Source: Sedimenticola hydrogenitrophicus
GTDB taxonomy: Bacteria > Pseudomonadota > Gammaproteobacteria > Chromatiales > Chromatiaceae
NCBI RefSeq assembly: GCF_029017505.1
Contig: NZ_JAQGEI010000008.1
Coordinates: 1-64,000 of the forward strand
Reading direction: 5' to 3'
DNA length: 64,000 nucleotides
This document shows positions 54,853 to 63,871 of the stretch, in pieces. The notes beneath the pieces were generated by a model. The model searched no databases. It was not told the DNA's origin and saw only the letters and a list, made by a program, of their open reading frames with translations. Every line of letters starts with the position of its first letter. Within the stretch, counting starts at the first letter, position 1. A program made the translations under genes and the position numbers.

Positions 54853-57254
54853 ACGGGCATAGGTTAATGCTGGGGTTGCTGTTGCTGGGGCTGTTTTCAA
54901 CGGCCCAGGCGGCCCGGGTGTCGGACATCCGCAGCACCAAGCACAATCTGTCGGTGACCGGTCCCGGCACGGTGAAGGCGGTCAGTGAGACCCAGGTCTG
55001 TGTGTTTTGTCATACACCCCACGGCTCTACCGCCTCGGTCGGTGCACCGCTGTGGAATCGCGAGCTTTCCGGCGCCACCTATACCCCCTACACCTCGAAT
55101 TCGATCAATGCCACCGATATCGCCGCTGAGCCGGGCGGCAGTTCCAAGCTCTGCCTCTCCTGCCACGACGGGACCCTGGCGATCGGCTCGGTCAATGTCT
55201 CCAGCGGCCAGACCGGGGTGAGTATCGATATGAGCGGGACCGGCGCCGCGGGTACCATGGCAACCGGGCAGGGCGAGAGCAGCGGCTTCACCCGCAGGCT
55301 CGGTGTCGACCTGACCAACGATCACCCGATCTCGTTCACCTATAACAGCACCCTGGCCCTGGCGGATGGTGAACTGCGCGACCCCGGCAGCGCCCCCCAT
55401 ATCGGCACCCGGGCTCCCGGAATCAGGCATCAGGTCCCGCTGGAGGACGGCAAGGTCGAGTGCGTGAGCTGTCACGATCCCCATATCCGGGACAGTGATC
55501 CGAGCAAAAATATCAAGTTCCTGCGCCTCAACCGCTTTCAAAGCAGCACGCCCGGCGGCGGGAGTTTCAACGAGAGTGGCGATATCGTCTGTCTCGCCTG
55601 TCATGACAAACTGGGTCAGGCCTGGGCGGATTCGGCGCACGCCAATCCGTCGGTAGCGGATGAAACCTACAAAAGCGCTTCAGCGGCCCTGCGCGAATTT
55701 CCCGACGGCACCCGGGTGTGGGAGGCGGCCTGCCTCAACTGCCACGATACCCACACGGTGCAGGGCTCCCGTCGCCTGCTGCGCGAGGGAACCGATGCCG
55801 CCGGTGGACCCACCACCCCGCGACTGGGTGGCAGCGCCGCCATCGAAAGCACCTGCTACCAGTGCCACAGCAATGCGGCGGAGAGCATCCTCTCCACGGT
55901 GACCGATGTGCCGGATATCAAGACCGACTTCCAGCTCCCCCGCCGCATGCCCATCAGCAGCAATGATCAGCCGGCGGGCGCGGAGCAACACAATATCAAT
56001 GATGCGGATTTTATCGAGACCCAGGATAACCTCGGTAGAAATCAGACCACCAACAACCGCCATGCCGAGTGCACCGACTGCCATAATCCCCACCGGCTGA
56101 TGAAAAACCGGCTGTTCAACGGCTCCGGCAGCTCCGCGGATTCGACCCACGATCCGGACAGCCCCTCCAACATCGCCTCGGGGGCGTTGCGCGGCACCTG
56201 GGGCGTGGAGCCGGTCTACAGCTCCACCAGCTTTCAGGACAAGCCGTCCGGCTACACCGTGAAGAAAGGGGATGGCGGCAGCGGCGCCAGCACCGCCGTG
56301 ACCAGCGCCCACCTGACCCGCGAGTACCAGATCTGTCTCAAGTGTCACTCGGACTACGGCTACCAGGATGACAATGTCTACCCGGTGGGGACCCGCCCCG
56401 ACCTGGGAGACTCGGGAGGAGGCACCCCCGCGGGGACCAACGGCATGACCCAATACACCAACCAGGCCAAGGAGTTCCAGGCCCCGTTCAGTCACCAGGG
56501 TGAGGGGAGCGCCGCCAATACCGGCGCCGGCAGCGGTTATGCCACCAATAACCACCGCTCCTGGCACCCGGTGATGGATAGCACCGGCCGTACCGCCACG
56601 GTGCGCGCTATGAACGCCAACGCCTTCCTGCTGCCCTGGCGCAACAACATCGGCAACCAGACCATGTACTGTACCGACTGTCACGGCTCGGCCACCGCCA
56701 ACGCCACCCGGGTGCCGACCGGCAGCAACCCCTGGGGACCCCACGGCTCCAGCAAGAATTTCATCCTCAAGGGCGACTGGGATAGCAACACTGGGTCGGG
56801 CCAGTCCGATGACCTCTGCTTCAAGTGCCACGACTACAACACCTATCCGGCGGATGGCGGCAGTCGTACCGGGTTCTACAGTTCCGACCGGGGCGATCTG
56901 CACTCCTATCACCGCAAAAAGATTGGCGCCATGAAGTGCAGCTGGTGTCATGTGGCGGTGCCCCATGGCTGGAAGAACAAGGCGCTGCTGGTCAATCTGA
57001 ACGATGTCGGGCCGGAGGCGGGCAAGGCGGCCGGCGGCGAGGAGATCTGCACCGGCAGCGGCGGCTGGGGCAGCACCAACGGGGGCTGCAGCAAGGACAA
57101 CGGCTATACCAATGCCCCCTACTACCTGAACGCCTTCCTCAAGGTGATCAACTTCCGCCCCAGCGGGCAGTGGCGGGAGAACGACTGCGGCTCCAAATCG
57201 GGTAACACCGGCCGGGACTGGATGCGCGACGAGGCCTGCGAGAGTCCCAACTGA
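54849..57254 (+). CDS. Eleven-heme cytochrome c
   Basis: 801 aa from a GTG overlapping the NHL stop, with a signal peptide (about 1-21, ending AQAA). Eleven CXXCH motifs spread along the chain: CVFCH, CLSCH, CVSCH, CLACH, CLNCH, CYQCH, CTDCH, CLKCH, CTDCH, CFKCH, CSWCH. No lipobox is seen, so it is soluble or secreted through the barrel system. The N-terminal 100 residues are paralogous to the tetraheme protein at 45872. Size and heme count fit the wire-forming or surface-exposed cytochrome of an electron conduit. Confidence 0.88.
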   Translation: MNGHRLMLGLLLLGLFSTAQAARVSDIRSTKHNLSVTGPGTVKAVSETQVCVFCHTPHGSTASVGAPLWNRELSGATYTPYTSNSINATDIAAEPGGSSKLCLSCHDGTLAIGSVNVSSGQTGVSIDMSGTGAAGTMATGQGESSGFTRRLGVDLTNDHPISFTYNSTLALADGELRDPGSAPHIGTRAPGIRHQVPLEDGKVECVSCHDPHIRDSDPSKNIKFLRLNRFQSSTPGGGSFNESGDIVCLACHDKLGQAWADSAHANPSVADETYKSASAALREFPDGTRVWEAACLNCHDTHTVQGSRRLLREGTDAAGGPTTPRLGGSAAIESTCYQCHSNAAESILSTVTDVPDIKTDFQLPRRMPISSNDQPAGAEQHNINDADFIETQDNLGRNQTTNNRHAECTDCHNPHRLMKNRLFNGSGSSADSTHDPDSPSNIASGALRGTWGVEPVYSSTSFQDKPSGYTVKKGDGGSGASTAVTSAHLTREYQICLKCHSDYGYQDDNVYPVGTRPDLGDSGGGTPAGTNGMTQYTNQAKEFQAPFSHQGEGSAANTGAGSGYATNNHRSWHPVMDSTGRTATVRAMNANAFLLPWRNNIGNQTMYCTDCHGSATANATRVPTGSNPWGPHGSSKNFILKGDWDSNTGSGQSDDLCFKCHDYNTYPADGGSRTGFYSSDRGDLHSYHRKKIGAMKCSWCHVAVPHGWKNKALLVNLNDVGPEAGKAAGGEEICTGSGGWGSTNGGCSKDNGYTNAPYYLNAFLKVINFRPSGQWRENDCGSKSGNTGRDWMRDEACESPN

Positions 57255-57261
57255 GAGCGCG

Positions 57262-58296
57262 ATGGCGACGATTGAACAACAGCGAGTGGGCAGTAATGGG
57301 GCGCCGGTCTGGCAGCTTCTGGTCTGGCTCGGCTCGCTGAAGTTCACCCTGGTGGCACTGCTGCTGCTGTTGGCGGTGGTGGTGCGCGCCCTCACCCTGG
57401 CGGACGGTTTTACCTGGTGGGTGGCGCCGCCCCTGGGTGTATTGGCCCTCAATCTGCTGGCCGCCATCCTGGTCAACCCGCTGTTTCGCCGGCAGTTGCC
57501 GCTGCTGCTGTTCCATCTTTCCCTGCTGGCACTCATCGTGCTGGTGGGTGTGGGGCGGATGATCTATCTCAAGGGTTGGGCCGAGGTATCGGAAGGGGCG
57601 GCCTTTGACGGGCAACTGGTGAAATACGAGGCCGGGCCCTGGCATAGCTGGGCGTTGGACCGGGTCCGTTTCGTCAATGAACGGTTTACCATCAACTATG
57701 CGCCGGGGCCGCGCCGCACCACCACCCTGAACCGGGTCCGGCTGTTTGATGAGGCGGGCGGGTCACGGGTCCAGGTGATCGGCGACGACCGCCCGCTGAT
57801 CATGCGGGGTTACCGTTTTTATACCACCTTCAACAAGGGGTATGCCCCGGTGTTCCAGTGGCGGCCGGACGCGGCGTCCAGCCCGGTAACGGGTGATGTG
57901 CGGTTGCCGCCCTTCCCGGGCGAGGCGCTACGGCAGCATACCAGCTGGAACCTGCCGGGGCTGGCCGAGCCTGTTTGGGTGCAACTGGAGTTCGATGAGG
58001 CGATCCTGGCCGAAGAGCGGGCGTCGGTATTTCGACCACCGGCGCGACACCACCTGATTCTGCGCTCGGGTGAGCGGCGTTTTGAGATGAAGCCCGGAGA
58101 TCAGGTGCGCCTGGGTGAGGCGGGGTTGCTCAGTTATCAGGGGCTGCGCACCTGGATGGGCTACAACGTGGCCTACGACTGGACCCAGCCCTGGCTGGTG
58201 GCGGCGGTGCTGCTGGCCGTGTGCTCCCTGGCTTGGCACATGTGGCGCAAATACCGCCAGCGCAGTTGGCTGAGCAGTGCGGATAACCGAGGGTAA
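57262..58296 (+). CDS. ccsB: Cytochrome c synthesis protein ResB/CcsB (System II)
   Basis: 344 aa with three N-terminal helices (about 20-40, 55-75, 78-98), a large periplasmic domain (100-310) and a last helix (about 315-332). This is the ResB layout. With CcsA it forms the System II synthase that moves heme out and attaches it to CXXCH. It lies 7 bp after the 11-heme gene and 1 bp before ccsA. Gammaproteobacteria usually use System I (Ccm), so a System II set inside the cytochrome operon suggests dedicated maturation. Confidence 0.82.
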   Translation: MATIEQQRVGSNGAPVWQLLVWLGSLKFTLVALLLLLAVVVRALTLADGFTWWVAPPLGVLALNLLAAILVNPLFRRQLPLLLFHLSLLALIVLVGVGRMIYLKGWAEVSEGAAFDGQLVKYEAGPWHSWALDRVRFVNERFTINYAPGPRRTTTLNRVRLFDEAGGSRVQVIGDDRPLIMRGYRFYTTFNKGYAPVFQWRPDAASSPVTGDVRLPPFPGEALRQHTSWNLPGLAEPVWVQLEFDEAILAEERASVFRPPARHHLILRSGERRFEMKPGDQVRLGEAGLLSYQGLRTWMGYNVAYDWTQPWLVAAVLLAVCSLAWHMWRKYRQRSWLSSADNRG

Positions 58297-58297
58297 T

Positions 58298-59107
58298 ATG
58301 GAACAGGAACAGCTGATACTTTGGATTGCACTGGTCGCCTATGTCGGGGCCGGCTGCGTTGCGATCTTCGCCCAGGTGATGAAGCGGCGCCCGGAGCGGA
58401 GCGTTCTGGCATTGCTGATACTCGGGCTGCTGCTGCATACCCTGGCACTGGCATTGCGCTGGGAGCGACTGGGTCACGGCCCCTTTGTCACCATGTACGA
58501 AATCCTCTCCAGCAACATCTGGAGCCTGGCCCTGATCTACACCCTGGCCAGTCTGTGGATTCGGCAGATCCGTCCTGCCGCGGCGCTGGTGATGCCGGTA
58601 CTGTTTCTGATGATGGGCTGGATGATGATGACCAATCCGGGCGGGGGGTTGCTGCCGTCGACCTACAATACCGTCTGGCTCTATATCCACATCGGCTTCG
58701 GCAAGATCTTTTTCGGCAGTGTGCTGGTGGCCCTGGGTCTGGCCGGGGTGATCCTGAGCCGCGCCCTGGCGGGGAGTACCCGGTTTGCCCGCATGCCGGA
58801 CAATGTCAGCCTGGAGGAGTTGGCCTACCGCTTCCTGATGCTGGGTCTCATTTTCGATACCCTGATGCTGATGGCCGGCGCCATCTGGGCTCGCGATGCC
58901 TGGGGTCGCTACTGGAGTTGGGCCCCGCTGGAGAGCTGGTCGCTGATGACCTGGATCTTTCTCGCCCTGGCCATCCACCTGCGGCTAACCCTGAAGCCGC
59001 GGCATACCGTCTCGGCACTGCTGGTGGTCGGCGTGTTTGCACTGGGGTTTCTCACCTTTTTCGGTATTCCCTTTATCACCCAGGCGCCGCATAAGGGGAT
59101 GGTCTGA
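58298..59107 (+). CDS. ccsA: Cytochrome c synthesis / heme handling protein CcsA (ResC)
   Basis: 269 aa with about eight helices. The tryptophan-rich motif is present but altered: RYWSWAPLESWSLMTW, where the standard form is WGWDPKE. External histidines lie in YIHIGFGKIFFG and LAIHLRLTLKP. GGTAAT precedes the ATG at 58298. The changed D-P-K residues of the WWD loop are a notable divergence but the fold is clear. Confidence 0.82.
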   Translation: MEQEQLILWIALVAYVGAGCVAIFAQVMKRRPERSVLALLILGLLLHTLALALRWERLGHGPFVTMYEILSSNIWSLALIYTLASLWIRQIRPAAALVMPVLFLMMGWMMMTNPGGGLLPSTYNTVWLYIHIGFGKIFFGSVLVALGLAGVILSRALAGSTRFARMPDNVSLEELAYRFLMLGLIFDTLMLMAGAIWARDAWGRYWSWAPLESWSLMTWIFLALAIHLRLTLKPRHTVSALLVVGVFALGFLTFFGIPFITQAPHKGMV

Positions 59108-60435
59108 TGGTCCGCAACAGACTGCCAGAAGCTGACTGCAAGCGCATTCCGCAGGCCTGGATCGCCCTCGCGGTAACGGCATTTCTGGTCTCGGTCGGTT
59201 ATGCCCTGCTGCTGGTGCTGGCCAGGAGCGGCATGGTGACGCTTTTCGGCGACAACGAACGCGGTTTTCACAGCGCCCTGGTGCTGCATGTGAATTTCTC
59301 GCTGCTGGTCTGGTTCCTGTCAATGGGCGGCTTTTTCTGGAGCCGAAACCGTCAGTGGGCGAGCCGCTGGGTCAACTATGTTGCCGTCGCCGCGGCCTTG
59401 GCGGGTGTCCTGCTGATGGCGGCCGCCCCCCTCGCGGGGGCGGTGACACCGATCATGAGCGATTATCTGCCGGTACTCGATCAGGGCGTTTTTCTGGCAG
59501 GGATCGGGTTGTTTGTGCTGGCGGTGAGTGTCGTGTCACTGCTCTCCCTGAGCCGTTTGCCGCGGGCTTTGGCCGGTCGGTCCGACAGCGCAAGCCTGCT
59601 TTGCGGCGCCGCCGCCCTGGTGCTGCTGCTGGCCGCCGTGCAATTGGGAGTGGCCGCGGCCTCCGCCCTGCCGGAAACGGCGCTGGGCCGCTATCAACGG
59701 CTTTTTTGGGGACCTGGGCACCTGCTGCAGACGGTCAATCTGCTGCTGCTGATGCAGGCCTGGCTGTGGTTGTCGGGCGGAGCGCAAGCGCCTGGTTGGC
59801 TGGCGCGCCTGATCAGGATTCAGGTGCCGCTGATCCTGTTGCCGGTCCTGGTTTCCCCCCTGTTCCCACACCTGCCGGCGCCGTACGACACGCTGCTTTT
59901 TACCTGGCAGATGGAGTGGAACGGTTTGTTGGTGATGCCGCTGCTGCTTGGCCTGCTGCTGGACAGGGGCAGCGCCGGTGCCGGTTCCGCGCTTCAGTTT
60001 TTCCTCCGTTTGCCGCTATGGCTTCTGCTGCTGGGGTTTATCCTGGGGTGGCTGATCGAGGAAAATAATGCCTGGGTTCCGGCCCATTATCATGGGGTGA
60101 TTGGCGCCATCACCCTCAGCTACATGGGGGTTTGCTATCGCCATCTGGGGATCCCCGGGCATACGCCTATTGCGCAGCGTCTGCTCAACTGGCAGGCCGG
60201 TCTCTATAGCGGAGGCATATTGCTGCTGATGGCCGGGCTGATTGTCTCGGATATCCCGCGCAAGGGTCTGGTCGCGGCTGGCGACCTGTTGCCGCTGGGA
60301 CGGCTGTTGATGGCGACGGGCGGTGGTGGCGCACTGATCGCCAGCCTGCTGTTCGTCGCCCTGGTGGCTCAGCAGCGGGTTCGCCGCGCCCACGACAAGC
60401 TCGCGCAGCTGGCACCGGAGGCGGGCGATGTCTGA
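59107..60435 (+). CDS. Divergent heme-copper-oxidase subunit I-like membrane protein
   Basis: 442 aa with about 12 helices. Three features recall subunit I of cbb3/NOR-type enzymes: H61 in LVLHVNFSLLVWFLSMGGFFW (helix II), H205 in LFWGPGHLLQTVNLLL (helix VI) and H327/H329 in WVPAHYHGVIGAITLSYMG (helix X). The His-His pair expected in helix VII is absent (YDTLLFTWQMEWNGL), so a normal CuB site cannot form. It lies directly between the CcsBA genes and the TPR/thioredoxin genes. Heme transfer, a quinol-linked reductase or a sensor role are all possible. Confidence 0.6.
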   Translation: MVRNRLPEADCKRIPQAWIALAVTAFLVSVGYALLLVLARSGMVTLFGDNERGFHSALVLHVNFSLLVWFLSMGGFFWSRNRQWASRWVNYVAVAAALAGVLLMAAAPLAGAVTPIMSDYLPVLDQGVFLAGIGLFVLAVSVVSLLSLSRLPRALAGRSDSASLLCGAAALVLLLAAVQLGVAAASALPETALGRYQRLFWGPGHLLQTVNLLLLMQAWLWLSGGAQAPGWLARLIRIQVPLILLPVLVSPLFPHLPAPYDTLLFTWQMEWNGLLVMPLLLGLLLDRGSAGAGSALQFFLRLPLWLLLLGFILGWLIEENNAWVPAHYHGVIGAITLSYMGVCYRHLGIPGHTPIAQRLLNWQAGLYSGGILLLMAGLIVSDIPRKGLVAAGDLLPLGRLLMATGGGGALIASLLFVALVAQQRVRRAHDKLAQLAPEAGDV

Positions 60436-61054
60436 AGGCATTGACCGACCCACCCGCAGAGACCGGCGGCCAGTGGCGCTCTTGCTCACGCTGTTGATGG
60501 TGGCGGGGCTGGGTGTGTTGATCACCTGGCTGCCGGATTATCGCCAGCCGTTGACCCTCTCCGGGGAGCCGGTCGGGACCGAGCAGGCCGGGCTGAATGA
60601 GCCACCCAAACTGGCGCTGAAGCGACAACTTGATCAGGCCTTTGCCGAGGGGGCCGCCCTGCTCCATGCGCGGGCCTATGAGGGCGCGCTGATCGCCTTT
60701 AACCGGGTGGTGCACATCGCCCCCAGGCTGCCGGAGGCCTACGTCAACATGGGCTACGCCCTGCTCGGGTTGGAGCGATATGCCCAGGCGGAGCGGGCCT
60801 TCAGTTACGCTACGGAACTGCGACCGGACCTGCCCAACGCCTATTACGGGTTGGCGCTGGTGTTTGAACGGCAAGGTGATCTGCAGGGGGCGATGGGCGC
60901 CATGCGCACCTATATACACCGAACCCATCAGGATGACCCCTATCTGTCCAAGGCACGGGCGGCGTTATGGGAGTGGGAGCAACATCGCGCCGCGATCAAC
61001 AACGAACCCGCCGCAGGGACAATGCCTGGTTCCACGGTCAATGATGAGGGTTGA
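60428..61054 (+). CDS. Membrane-anchored TPR protein (CcmI-like)
   Basis: 208 aa with one N-terminal helix (about 17-36). About three TPR repeats follow at 70-175 (GALIAFNRVVHIAPRLPEAY, YAQAERAFSYATELRPDLPN, GDLQGAMGAMRTYIHRTHQD). In cytochrome maturation systems TPR proteins of this shape hold apocytochromes. It overlaps the HCO-like gene by 8 bp and ends 1 bp before the thioredoxin gene. Confidence 0.8.
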   Translation: MSEGIDRPTRRDRRPVALLLTLLMVAGLGVLITWLPDYRQPLTLSGEPVGTEQAGLNEPPKLALKRQLDQAFAEGAALLHARAYEGALIAFNRVVHIAPRLPEAYVNMGYALLGLERYAQAERAFSYATELRPDLPNAYYGLALVFERQGDLQGAMGAMRTYIHRTHQDDPYLSKARAALWEWEQHRAAINNEPAAGTMPGSTVNDEG

Positions 61055-61055
61055 A

Positions 61056-61592
61056 ATGAGGCCTATTCGCTGGAACAGCCGCCTGTTGCTGCTGTATCTG
61101 TTGCTGCTGCCGGTACTGGCCGGGTGCCGGCAAGAAGTTGCTTACCAGGTCGGAGAACCGATTGGCGATCTCAAACTCCAGGGATTGTTCGGCGGTGAGT
61201 TGGATCTGGTCCAGCTGAAAGGTAACTACGTCCTGTTGAATATCTGGGCGCCCTGGTGCGGCCCCTGTCGTGCCGAGATGCCGAGTCTGGACCGGTTGGT
61301 CACCCACATGGCGGATAGCCGGCTGAAGGTGATAGGCCTGGTCCTGGAGGATCGCTTTGCGGCAGAGGAGTTTCTACGCAAATACGCGGTGAAATTTCCC
61401 AATTACTTTGATGCCGGTGGCATGCTGGCGGAGTTGCGCAATTCCGTCAACGCCTATCCACAGACTTTTCTGATCGACCCCGACGGCATCCTGCGTGCCC
61501 GAATCGTCGGCGCCCGGGAGTGGGACAGCCCGGACAACCTGAGGGATCTCAGACAGTTGATGCGCCCCACCGGCGCCGGCGAGAGAGGCTGA
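61056..61592 (+). CDS. Thioredoxin-like lipoprotein (TlpA/ResA/CcmG type)
   Basis: 178 aa from ATG 61056 (GAGG 7 nt upstream). Lipobox LPVLAGC, then an AhpC/TSA-type thioredoxin fold with active-site WCGPC (IWAPWCGPCRAEM) and the cis-Pro in AYPQTFLI. It reduces the disulfide of apocytochrome CXXCH so heme can be attached. This completes the System II set with CcsBA and the TPR protein. Confidence 0.88.
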   Translation: MRPIRWNSRLLLLYLLLLPVLAGCRQEVAYQVGEPIGDLKLQGLFGGELDLVQLKGNYVLLNIWAPWCGPCRAEMPSLDRLVTHMADSRLKVIGLVLEDRFAAEEFLRKYAVKFPNYFDAGGMLAELRNSVNAYPQTFLIDPDGILRARIVGAREWDSPDNLRDLRQLMRPTGAGERG

Positions 61593-61595
61593 TCC

Positions 61596-63869
61596 ATGTC
61601 CACGCGTCTCAAACGTTTTGCCCTGGTAAGTCTGCTTGGCGCATTGGCGCTGACCGTTTTGTTTATCGGTTTTTTTCGCTATCTCTCGGAAGATGCGCTG
61701 TTCCGACACAATACGCAGCACAACCAGATATTGGCCAGCATATTCACCAATTCACTCGACCATCACGGATTGATGCGGCTTCTGCAGGACGGAGCCAATC
61801 CGCAGGAGGGGCGGTTTCCCGCTTATGCACATGAGTTCGACGCGACGATCAGCGAGCACATCCAGGGCCTGCCGATCGCCAAGGTCAAGGTCTACAACCG
61901 GCAGATGCAGACCGTCTACTCCACCGAGCGCGGGGAGATCGGACAGGATGCCCATTTCAACACGTCACTGAATCTGGCGCTGGCGGGTAAGACTTCCGCA
62001 AAGCTGATCTATCGGGACAGCTTCAACAGCTCGGACCGGGTGATCGTCAACGCCAATCTGTTTGAAAGCTATGTGCCGATTTACAACAGTGTTGGCCGCG
62101 TACTTGGCGCCTTCGAACTCTATACCGATGTAAACAGCGCGCTGGCGGAACTGGATCGGCAGAGTATCCGAATGATCTTCGGCGTGGTGCTGTTGCTTGG
62201 TGCCTCCTATGCGGTGCTGTTCGGGCTCTTCTATAACACCGACAAGGCGTTGAAAATAGAAGAGGCCAACCGCGAAAGACACCTGGCAATGGTCCAGGAG
62301 GTCAAGGACCAGCTGGAAGTCAGGGTGCGGGAACGCACCCGCGAACTGGAGAATGCACGGACCTTTCTACAGTCGATCATCGATGGCATTGCCGATCCGG
62401 TGATGGTGATCGGTCGTGACCTGCGGGTGACGGAGATGAACCGGGCCGCCAGGGCGCTGGTCCCCGAAGACAATACGGAGGAGTATGTCCACTGTTACCA
62501 GATCAGCCATCGGCGTAGCACCCCCTGCGAGGGCGAGGACCACCCCTGTTCCTTTGTCCAGGTACTGGATAAGGGGGATACCGTCAAACTGATGCACATC
62601 CACTACAACAGTGAAAATGAAGCGCGTTACGTCGAGGTGGTTTCAACCCCGTTGCGCGACTCGGAACATCAGATTGTCGGGGTCATCGAAGTGAGTCACG
62701 ATGTCTCCGAAGTGGTGATAGCCCGGGACCACCTGAAAGAGAGTGAGGCGCGTATCCGCGCGGTCATGGATACGGTCGAGGATGCCATACTGACCATCGA
62801 CCAGCAGGGCATCATCTGCGACAGCAACCGGTCTGCCGAAAAGATGTTTGATTACACCAGGGATCAATTGATCTCGATGGACGCGATACAGCTATTCACG
62901 CCGCCCGGCAAGGCGGGCCCGCCGGCGGCCAGCGTTCAGTGCATCATCGGACCGCTGGTCTCCCACGGGGTACGCGAGAGCAGTGTATGGAGTGCCAAGG
63001 GAGACGAGCTTCCGGTTGATCTCTGGGTAGGCACGCTCTCATTCCAGGGCAGCAAACGCTATATCGCCGTATTTCACGACATCAGGGAGCGAAAACAGGC
63101 CGAGCACGAGCTGGAGGCCACCCGCCAGCAATATTTCCACCAGGAGAAGATGGCCGCCATCGGCCAGCTGGCGGCGGGTATCCTCCATGAGGTGGGAAAT
63201 CCAATCGCGGCGATCTCCGGTTCCCTGCAGACGATTCAGTCGGTCTACCACGAAGTGCCGTGCAGTGGGGAGCACTGCCCGGTGGGCAAGGATGTGATAT
63301 TGCATCTGGGGCTGATCGAGGAGCAGGTCAATCGGCTGGCCGGCATCACCCGGGAGATTGCCGATTTTGCCTCGCCTCGTCCCGGCGAACGGGAATTGCT
63401 GGATTTCAACAGCCTGATCAAGGGTACGGCGAATCTGTTGCGCTACGACAATCGGTTCCGTCATGTCGACCTGCAGCTGGATCTCGACGGCGGGTTGCCG
63501 GCCATGGAGGGAGTGGCGGACCAGTTGATCCAGGTGATAATGAATCTGCTGATCAATGCCGTGGATGCCTGTGAGATGGGCGAGGTCAAGGAGCCGGTCA
63601 TCCGCATACAGACGGCTTTCGAAGAGGGGCGGATTCACCTGCAGGTGATGGACAATGGCTGTGGCATGGACGAAGGGACCCTGGCGCGGGCCATGGACGC
63701 CTTCTACACCACCAAGCCAGCCGGCAAGGGGACTGGGCTGGGGTTGTCACTGTGCAGTGCCATCGTGAGTAAACATCAGGGTTTTATCACCCTGGAGAGC
63801 CACCTTGGCCAGGGCACCTGCATCCATCTCTATCTGCCGGTAGAGCCGATTGAATCCGCTGTGGAGTAG
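61596..63869 (+). CDS. Membrane sensor histidine kinase with two PAS domains
   Basis: 757 aa. TM1 about 10-28, periplasmic sensor about 29-190, TM2 about 191-212, then a coiled segment. PAS1 (about 265-375) contains C300, H305, C311, H316 and C318, a metal- or redox-site-like cluster. PAS2 is about 385-500. The HisKA phosphoacceptor is H531 (GILHEVGNPIAAISGSLQ), and HATPase_c motifs are NAVDACE, DNGCGMDEGT and GKGTGLGLSLC. The HEVGNP form is typical of NtrB-like kinases that pair with sigma-54 activators. It follows the operon by 3 bp and precedes the response regulator by 2 bp. Confidence 0.9.
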   Translation: MSTRLKRFALVSLLGALALTVLFIGFFRYLSEDALFRHNTQHNQILASIFTNSLDHHGLMRLLQDGANPQEGRFPAYAHEFDATISEHIQGLPIAKVKVYNRQMQTVYSTERGEIGQDAHFNTSLNLALAGKTSAKLIYRDSFNSSDRVIVNANLFESYVPIYNSVGRVLGAFELYTDVNSALAELDRQSIRMIFGVVLLLGASYAVLFGLFYNTDKALKIEEANRERHLAMVQEVKDQLEVRVRERTRELENARTFLQSIIDGIADPVMVIGRDLRVTEMNRAARALVPEDNTEEYVHCYQISHRRSTPCEGEDHPCSFVQVLDKGDTVKLMHIHYNSENEARYVEVVSTPLRDSEHQIVGVIEVSHDVSEVVIARDHLKESEARIRAVMDTVEDAILTIDQQGIICDSNRSAEKMFDYTRDQLISMDAIQLFTPPGKAGPPAASVQCIIGPLVSHGVRESSVWSAKGDELPVDLWVGTLSFQGSKRYIAVFHDIRERKQAEHELEATRQQYFHQEKMAAIGQLAAGILHEVGNPIAAISGSLQTIQSVYHEVPCSGEHCPVGKDVILHLGLIEEQVNRLAGITREIADFASPRPGERELLDFNSLIKGTANLLRYDNRFRHVDLQLDLDGGLPAMEGVADQLIQVIMNLLINAVDACEMGEVKEPVIRIQTAFEEGRIHLQVMDNGCGMDEGTLARAMDAFYTTKPAGKGTGLGLSLCSAIVSKHQGFITLESHLGQGTCIHLYLPVEPIESAVE

Positions 63870-63871
63870 GT

